A stretch of DNA of 9,558 nt from an uncultured Lachnospiraceae bacterium (GTDB lineage: Bacteria; Bacillota; Clostridia; Lachnospirales; Lachnospiraceae), in the NCBI GenBank assembly GCA_905236925.1, contig CAJOQS010000192.1, positions 1 to 9,558 on the forward strand, in the 5' to 3' direction. A program made the translations under genes and the position numbers. The notes beneath the pieces were generated by a model. The model saw only the letters and a program-made list of their open reading frames with translations, was not told where the DNA came from and did not search any database. This document shows, piece after piece, positions 6,239 through 9,558 of this stretch. The stretch's first letter is position 1. Each line of letters begins with the position of its first letter.

Positions 6239-6577
6239 TTACATGTTGTCCTGCTTGTAGATCAGGTAGCTGACATAATTACGGGCCTCTTCTGCACTTG
6301 AAGCGTTGAGCTGCTGATAAAGGTTGAAGAATTCAACGATATCCTTGTCGAGGACTTCTCCGACTATAGGGAGATAAGCGTCCGAGATACCCAGCAGATA
6401 ATCACATGAAACATCAAAATACTTCGAAAGAGCAATGAGCTTATCGAATGAAGGCTCGTTCCTCTTGGATTCATAGTTTGAAATTGCTGTGGGCTTCAAT
6501 CCGAGGATGTCTGCAAGTTCACTCTGTGTGAGCTTGTTCTTCTGTCTGAGCTGCTTTAAGCGTACGTTAAAATTCAT
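6239..6577 (-). CDS. XRE/Cro-CI family helix-turn-helix regulator
   Basis: A 112-residue DNA-binding protein. The HTH_3 domain covers about residues 5-63: RLKQLRQKNKLTQSELADIL, then the recognition helix around LKPTAISNYESKRNEPSFDK, then LIALSKYFDVSCDYLLGISD. A short C-terminal helical part (about 75-110) lacks any recognisable sensor or protease domain and may serve in dimerisation. The start at 6577 has GGAGG with an 8-base spacer. A consensus promoter at 6682-6653 puts transcription start near 6646, so the longer in-frame start at 6694 would lie upstream of the promoter and is rejected. The gene is convergent to the rarA operon and divergent from the kinase gene. It may repress itself and possibly the kinase promoter; targets are inferred. 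Confidence 0.9.
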   Translation of the reverse strand: MNFNVRLKQLRQKNKLTQSELADILGLKPTAISNYESKRNEPSFDKLIALSKYFDVSCDYLLGISDAYLPIVGEVLDKDIVEFFNLYQQLNASSAEEARNYVSYLIYKQDNM

Positions 6578-6652
6578 TGGCTGTTCCTCCTCTGTATACT
6601 CACCAGCGATGTAGTTTAATTCGTCACAAGGTAGTTCTTTGCGTTTATATGA

Positions 6653-6682
6653 ATTATACATCTTGTTATCGTGAATTGTCAA
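6653..6682 (-). promoter_or_regulatory. Near-consensus sigma-A promoter of the XRE gene
   Basis: On the minus strand, a perfect -35 TTGACA (6682-6677) and a perfect -10 TATAAT (6658-6653) are 18 bases apart. The predicted start near 6646 gives a leader of about 70 bases to the ATG at 6577. A strong promoter for a small repressor-like gene suggests autorepression. On the plus strand TGAATT occurs at 6650 and again at 6672, 22 bases apart, overlapping the -10 and lying next to the -35, so it is a possible operator. Confidence 0.8.
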
Positions 6683-6737
6683 CCATTTAATCAATTTTTA
6701 TGAAGATACCTTCTCGTTTTTACGTGGTATTCAAAGA

Positions 6738-6766
6738 TTTACTATCCGTCGGAAATGAGGTATAAT
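6738..6766 (+). promoter_or_regulatory. Promoter of the histidine kinase operon
   Basis: A TTTACT (6738-6743) and a perfect TATAAT (6761-6766) are separated by 17 bases, 49 bases before the kinase ATG. The -10 lies in GGTATAAT, and GGTATACT recurs at 6773-6780, just past it. The region 6683-6814 has no gene; besides this promoter it contains only the ribosome binding site GAGGTG (6801-6806). Confidence 0.65.
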
Positions 6767-6814
6767 CAAAATGGTATACTGTGAGATGAAGATGATCAGC
6801 GAGGTGCATTACTA

Positions 6815-8317
6815 ATGGAGAACGTTGAAAAGATATTGGCCGTACTTACCGAAGTTCTCAGGAAAACGCGTGAGTCGGTCTTTGTTTTCGACAAGAGCGG
6901 CCGGATCTTCTATGCCAATGACATAGCCTACAAGGAAACAGAATACAAGGACTTCTCCGCGGTTAACATCACGGAGATCTTTCCGATGGCGATACACCGC
7001 GGTCAGAATGAGGTAACCTGGCAGACAGAAGACGCGACACAGACCTTTGCATATCGTGAGAATAAGACCTGTTATCCCGTCAAGCTGTCGTGCTATCCGG
7101 TCGAGTTTACCGGAGGCGAGCAGATAATGGCTCTCGCGATCAACGACTCCGAAAGGTATAACGCGGTCAGGAACCACAAAAAGGCCATGGAGGATGTTGA
7201 AGCGGCAAATAAGATGAAAAACGAGTTTACCGCGAATATCACACATGAGCTTAGGACTCCGATCAACGGCATCAAGGGTATGGCCGAAGGTCTCATGAAT
7301 ACGGAGCTCACACCGCAGCAGGAGGAAACTGTCGGGATCATCATCCACTGCTGCAACAACATGACCACGATCATTAACGATATACTTGATTTTTCAAAGA
7401 TTGAGGCGGGCAAGATCGAGATAGTAAATACTGAATTCTCGTTAAAGAAGTTCATGAACGACCAGCTTGCCTTCCACAGCGTCAAGATAAATGAGAAGGG
7501 ACTCAAGCTGATAGTCAACATCAGCAAGAATGTTCCGGACTATATAATCGGTGATGAGCTAAGGCTCGGACAGATACTCAACAATCTCTTCTCAAATGCG
7601 ATAAAGTTCACGTCGCAGGGGCAGATAGCCGTGGAGCTTACGGCCAACCGTCTCGAGAGCGGCGAAGTCGAGCTTTTCTTCATGGTGATGGATACCGGAA
7701 TAGGTATCTCCGATGAGGAGAAGGACAAGCTTTTCAAGAGCTTCTCGCAGGTGGACGGTTCGATCACAAGGCGATACGGCGGAACGGGACTGGGTCTGTC
7801 GATCACGAAGCAGCTCGTAACGCTGATGGGCGGAACCATAGGCATGGACAGCGAGAAGGGAAAGGGAAGCACGTTCTCGTTTACCGTCAAGGTACGCGAA
7901 AGCGACAAGAAGGCATCCGATCCCGTATCGTTCCCCGAGGGAAGCTTTGAATTCTCGAAGGCACTCCCGACCGCGAGCAGAGAGACGATCAGTGTCGGTG
8001 ACTACGATCTCGGAGGCCCTGTTCTGGCGGATGTCCGCGGGATCCAGGATGAAAACGGCGAGTCTGCACGTTCTGACGGAGATGACGAGGATGGCGATTC
8101 CGAGCTGAAGATCAATCTTGAAAAGCTGATGATCTGCATGGAGCTCGAGAGCTGGGAAAAGGCGGAAAACTTTGCGGGCCTTATCCGGAATTATGTCGGA
8201 CAGGACCGCCCCGAGCTTAAGAAAACAGCTTTTTCGCTGCTTCTTTTTGTCCGCAAGGAAAAATACGATGAAGCCATGAACTGTATAAAGGAGCTTTCGG
8301 AGGCATATGGATTTTAA
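6815..8317 (+). CDS. Soluble PAS sensor histidine kinase with extra C-terminal helical domain
   Basis: A 500-residue kinase with no transmembrane segment or signal peptide, hence a cytosolic sensor. A PAS-like domain fills about residues 10-115 (ESVFVFDKSGRIFYAND). HisKA covers about 134-200, with phospho-acceptor His144 in NITHELRTP; Glu145 and Thr148 complete the HExxT phosphatase motif. The HATPase domain (about 245-360) has the N box around Asn257/Asn261 (NNLFSNAIKFT), G1 DTGIGI (293-298), F box FKSFSQ (307-312) and G2 GGTGLGL (322-328). A low-complexity acidic linker (about 361-430) leads to a helical tail (431-500) with two A/L-rich helical hairpin units, resembling a phosphotransfer-like domain but without an evident active histidine. 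GAGGTG lies 8 bases before the ATG. The stop overlaps the response regulator start by 11 bases. It very likely phosphorylates that regulator. The signal is unknown. Confidence 0.93.
   Translation: MENVEKILAVLTEVLRKTRESVFVFDKSGRIFYANDIAYKETEYKDFSAVNITEIFPMAIHRGQNEVTWQTEDATQTFAYRENKTCYPVKLSCYPVEFTGGEQIMALAINDSERYNAVRNHKKAMEDVEAANKMKNEFTANITHELRTPINGIKGMAEGLMNTELTPQQEETVGIIIHCCNNMTTIINDILDFSKIEAGKIEIVNTEFSLKKFMNDQLAFHSVKINEKGLKLIVNISKNVPDYIIGDELRLGQILNNLFSNAIKFTSQGQIAVELTANRLESGEVELFFMVMDTGIGISDEEKDKLFKSFSQVDGSITRRYGGTGLGLSITKQLVTLMGGTIGMDSEKGKGSTFSFTVKVRESDKKASDPVSFPEGSFEFSKALPTASRETISVGDYDLGGPVLADVRGIQDENGESARSDGDDEDGDSELKINLEKLMICMELESWEKAENFAGLIRNYVGQDRPELKKTAFSLLLFVRKEKYDEAMNCIKELSEAYGF
8287..8303 (+). 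promoter_or_regulatory. Unusual ribosome binding context of the response regulator
   Basis: Two Shine-Dalgarno-like strings lie inside the end of the kinase gene: AAAGGAG (8287-8293), 13 bases before the ATG at 8307, and GGAGG (8299-8303), only 3 bases before it. Neither spacing is ideal. No other in-frame start fits, because the receiver domain begins at residue 10. Initiation probably depends on translation of the kinase. Confidence 0.5.
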
Positions 8318-9446
8318 ACGAATTGAAACTCAGAACGTTCTGATCCTGGATGATGTCGCGTCCAATCTGATAATGCTGGCTGACATAGTCAGGGACGCGG
8401 GGCTGATACCCCGTCCGGTCCCTACGGTCGAGCTTGCGATGAAAGCCGTTGAGGCCGAACTTCCGCAGTTGATACTTACGGATATCACGATGCCTCAGAT
8501 GACGGGCTTCGAATACTGCAGGCTCCTGAAAAAGGATGTCAAGACCAGGGATATCCCCGTTATATTCGTATCCGGTCTGAACACGCCGGAGAGCATCGAA
8601 AGGGGAATCGAATGCGGTGCGGTGGATTACATCACCAAGCCCTTCGAGCGGAACGCGGTTCTCATGAGCATCAGGACCCATCTGAAGTATTATCTGATGC
8701 AGAGAGAACTGCTCATAAACAATAAAAAGCTCCACAATCTGATAAGCCAGCAGCTCCGTCAGATCGAAGACGAGAGAAGAAATATGGCGCTTGCCCTTGC
8801 CGCGCTTGCCGAGGACCGCGACGACGGAACGGGACAGCATCTTAAGAATGTTTCGGAGAACTGCAGGCTTTTGGCCACGGGGCTTTCGCTTACTCATAAA
8901 TACGAGAAGCTTATTAACAGCGATTTCATCAATACGCTCGAGATAGCGTCGAAGCTTCACGATATTGGCAAGATGGCCATCCCGGACAGGATACTCCTGA
9001 AGGAGGGACGCCTGACCGGCAAGGAGCGCTCGATTATGATGATGCATACCGTTGCGGGAGTCGAGACGCTGAACGGTATCTACGCCAGAAACTCGCAGAA
9101 CGGCTTCATAAAAATGGCCATAGATATAGCATATTATCACCATGAAAAATGGGACGGGAGCGGATATCCCTGCGGTCTTTCCAGAAACGATATCCCGCTT
9201 GTCGCCCGCATCATGGCGGTGGTCGACACATACGACGCGATAGTCAGTGAGCGCTGCTACAAGCCGGCACTTTCGCACGAGAAAGCGATCGAGATCATCA
9301 GGTCAGAGAGCGGAAAGAGCTTTGATCCTGATATCGTCAATATCATGTGCAGGCTTGAAAAGCATCTCAAGCACGGGATCATCAACGAGGATCATGCGGA
9401 TATGACCACGGAACCCAAGTACGATATCATGGAAGGAAGAAGATAG
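8307..9446 (+). CDS. Response regulator with HD-GYP domain, predicted cyclic di-GMP phosphodiesterase
   Basis: A 379-residue cytosolic response regulator. The receiver domain (about 9-125) has the acidic pair Asp15/Asp16 (LILDD), phospho-acceptor Asp59 (LILTDITMPQMTG), Ser89 and Lys111 (YITKPF). A predicted coiled-coil linker (about 126-160) joins it to the HD-GYP domain (about 162-350). That domain has RDDGTGQH with His178, the HD pair His218/Asp219 in KLHDIGKMAIPD, His247 in MMHT, the HHEKWDGSGYP motif with His278/His279 and GYP at 286-288, and Asp307 in VVDTYDA. All main metal ligands and the GYP signature are present, so hydrolysis of c-di-GMP is likely. It overlaps the kinase gene by 11 bases and is surely its partner. 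The tail (351-379) is charged and without known motif. Confidence 0.95.
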   Translation: MDFKRIETQNVLILDDVASNLIMLADIVRDAGLIPRPVPTVELAMKAVEAELPQLILTDITMPQMTGFEYCRLLKKDVKTRDIPVIFVSGLNTPESIERGIECGAVDYITKPFERNAVLMSIRTHLKYYLMQRELLINNKKLHNLISQQLRQIEDERRNMALALAALAEDRDDGTGQHLKNVSENCRLLATGLSLTHKYEKLINSDFINTLEIASKLHDIGKMAIPDRILLKEGRLTGKERSIMMMHTVAGVETLNGIYARNSQNGFIKMAIDIAYYHHEKWDGSGYPCGLSRNDIPLVARIMAVVDTYDAIVSERCYKPALSHEKAIEIIRSESGKSFDPDIVNIMCRLEKHLKHGIINEDHADMTTEPKYDIMEGRR

Positions 9447-9453
9447 GGAACAA

Positions 9454-9558
9454 ATGAGAAAGAGAGATATGTATATCGACTACGGCGGCCGCGGCAGAAG
9501 GCCTTCCGGACCCGGAAGGATAATCGCGGCAGTGCTGATAGTCATCCTTGCCGGCGGA
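9454..9558 (+). CDS. Start of a membrane-anchored protein of unknown function (cut by the right edge)
   Basis: Thirty-five codons are visible. A very basic, glycine-rich N-terminus (MRKRDMYIDYGGRGRRPSGP) is followed by the start of a hydrophobic helix (RIIAAVLIVILAGG), the pattern of an N-terminal membrane anchor with its body outside the cell. The gene begins 7 bases after the HD-GYP stop, with AGGGAA (9445-9450) just before the ATG, so it probably belongs to the same operon. An alternative in-frame ATG at 9469 has no good ribosome binding site. Too little is present to name a family. Confidence 0.6.
   Translation, partial: MRKRDMYIDYGGRGRRPSGPGRIIAAVLIVILAGG

Noticed and set aside
6578..6694. 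Longer N-terminus of the XRE protein starting at 6694
   Set aside because: This start is upstream of the consensus promoter at 6682-6653, and the ATG at 6577 has a clear GGAGG site directly before the HTH domain.
8217..9278. Long minus-strand open frame opposite the response regulator
   Set aside because: Antisense to a fully conserved REC/HD-GYP gene; it shows only reversed composition and no family motif.

Overview
The window looks like chromosomal DNA from a member of the Clostridia, most likely a Lachnospiraceae-type Firmicute. This is inferred from protein resemblance, strong AGGAGG-type ribosome binding sites and medium G+C content; no rRNA or other marker confirms it. Genes are tightly packed. 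There are no mobile elements, tRNAs, rRNAs or CRISPR arrays, and no gene-free stretch longer than about 300 bases.

Region 1 (1-4541) is a selenium-metabolism locus arranged around a divergent intergenic region at 2265-2449. The leftward operon runs yedE (putative selenium/sulfur transporter), a TusA/YedF-like carrier, a DUF3343 putative Se/S carrier, then selD (selenophosphate synthetase, cut by the left edge). The rightward operon starts with a class V aminotransferase of the cysteine desulfurase family that carries an unusual cysteine-rich insertion. A LysR-type regulator of the selenium-associated kind follows, overlapping it by 44 bases. Together they suggest selenium uptake, its mobilisation as a protein-bound persulfide/selenopersulfide, relay over small cysteine carriers and activation to selenophosphate. 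The end use (selenocysteine or labile-selenium molybdenum hydroxylases) cannot be told from this window.

Region 2 (4569-6184) continues rightward with rarA (AAA+ replication/recombination ATPase) and a 73-residue two-helix membrane protein, closed by a strong intrinsic terminator.

Region 3 (6239-6814) holds a leftward XRE-type repressor-like gene with a near-consensus promoter, and a divergent promoter for the signalling genes to its right.

Region 4 (6815-9558) is a two-component pair: a soluble PAS histidine kinase with an extra C-terminal helical domain, and a response regulator with an HD-GYP output domain predicted to hydrolyse cyclic di-GMP. A third gene, cut by the right edge, encodes a protein with a basic N-terminus and the start of a membrane helix.

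Most of this is recognisable biology. The most distinctive points are the cysteine-rich insertion in the desulfurase, the extra cysteines in the DUF3343 protein, the candidate operator between the divergent selenium operons, and the kinase with a pseudo-phosphotransfer-like tail in place of a fused receiver.
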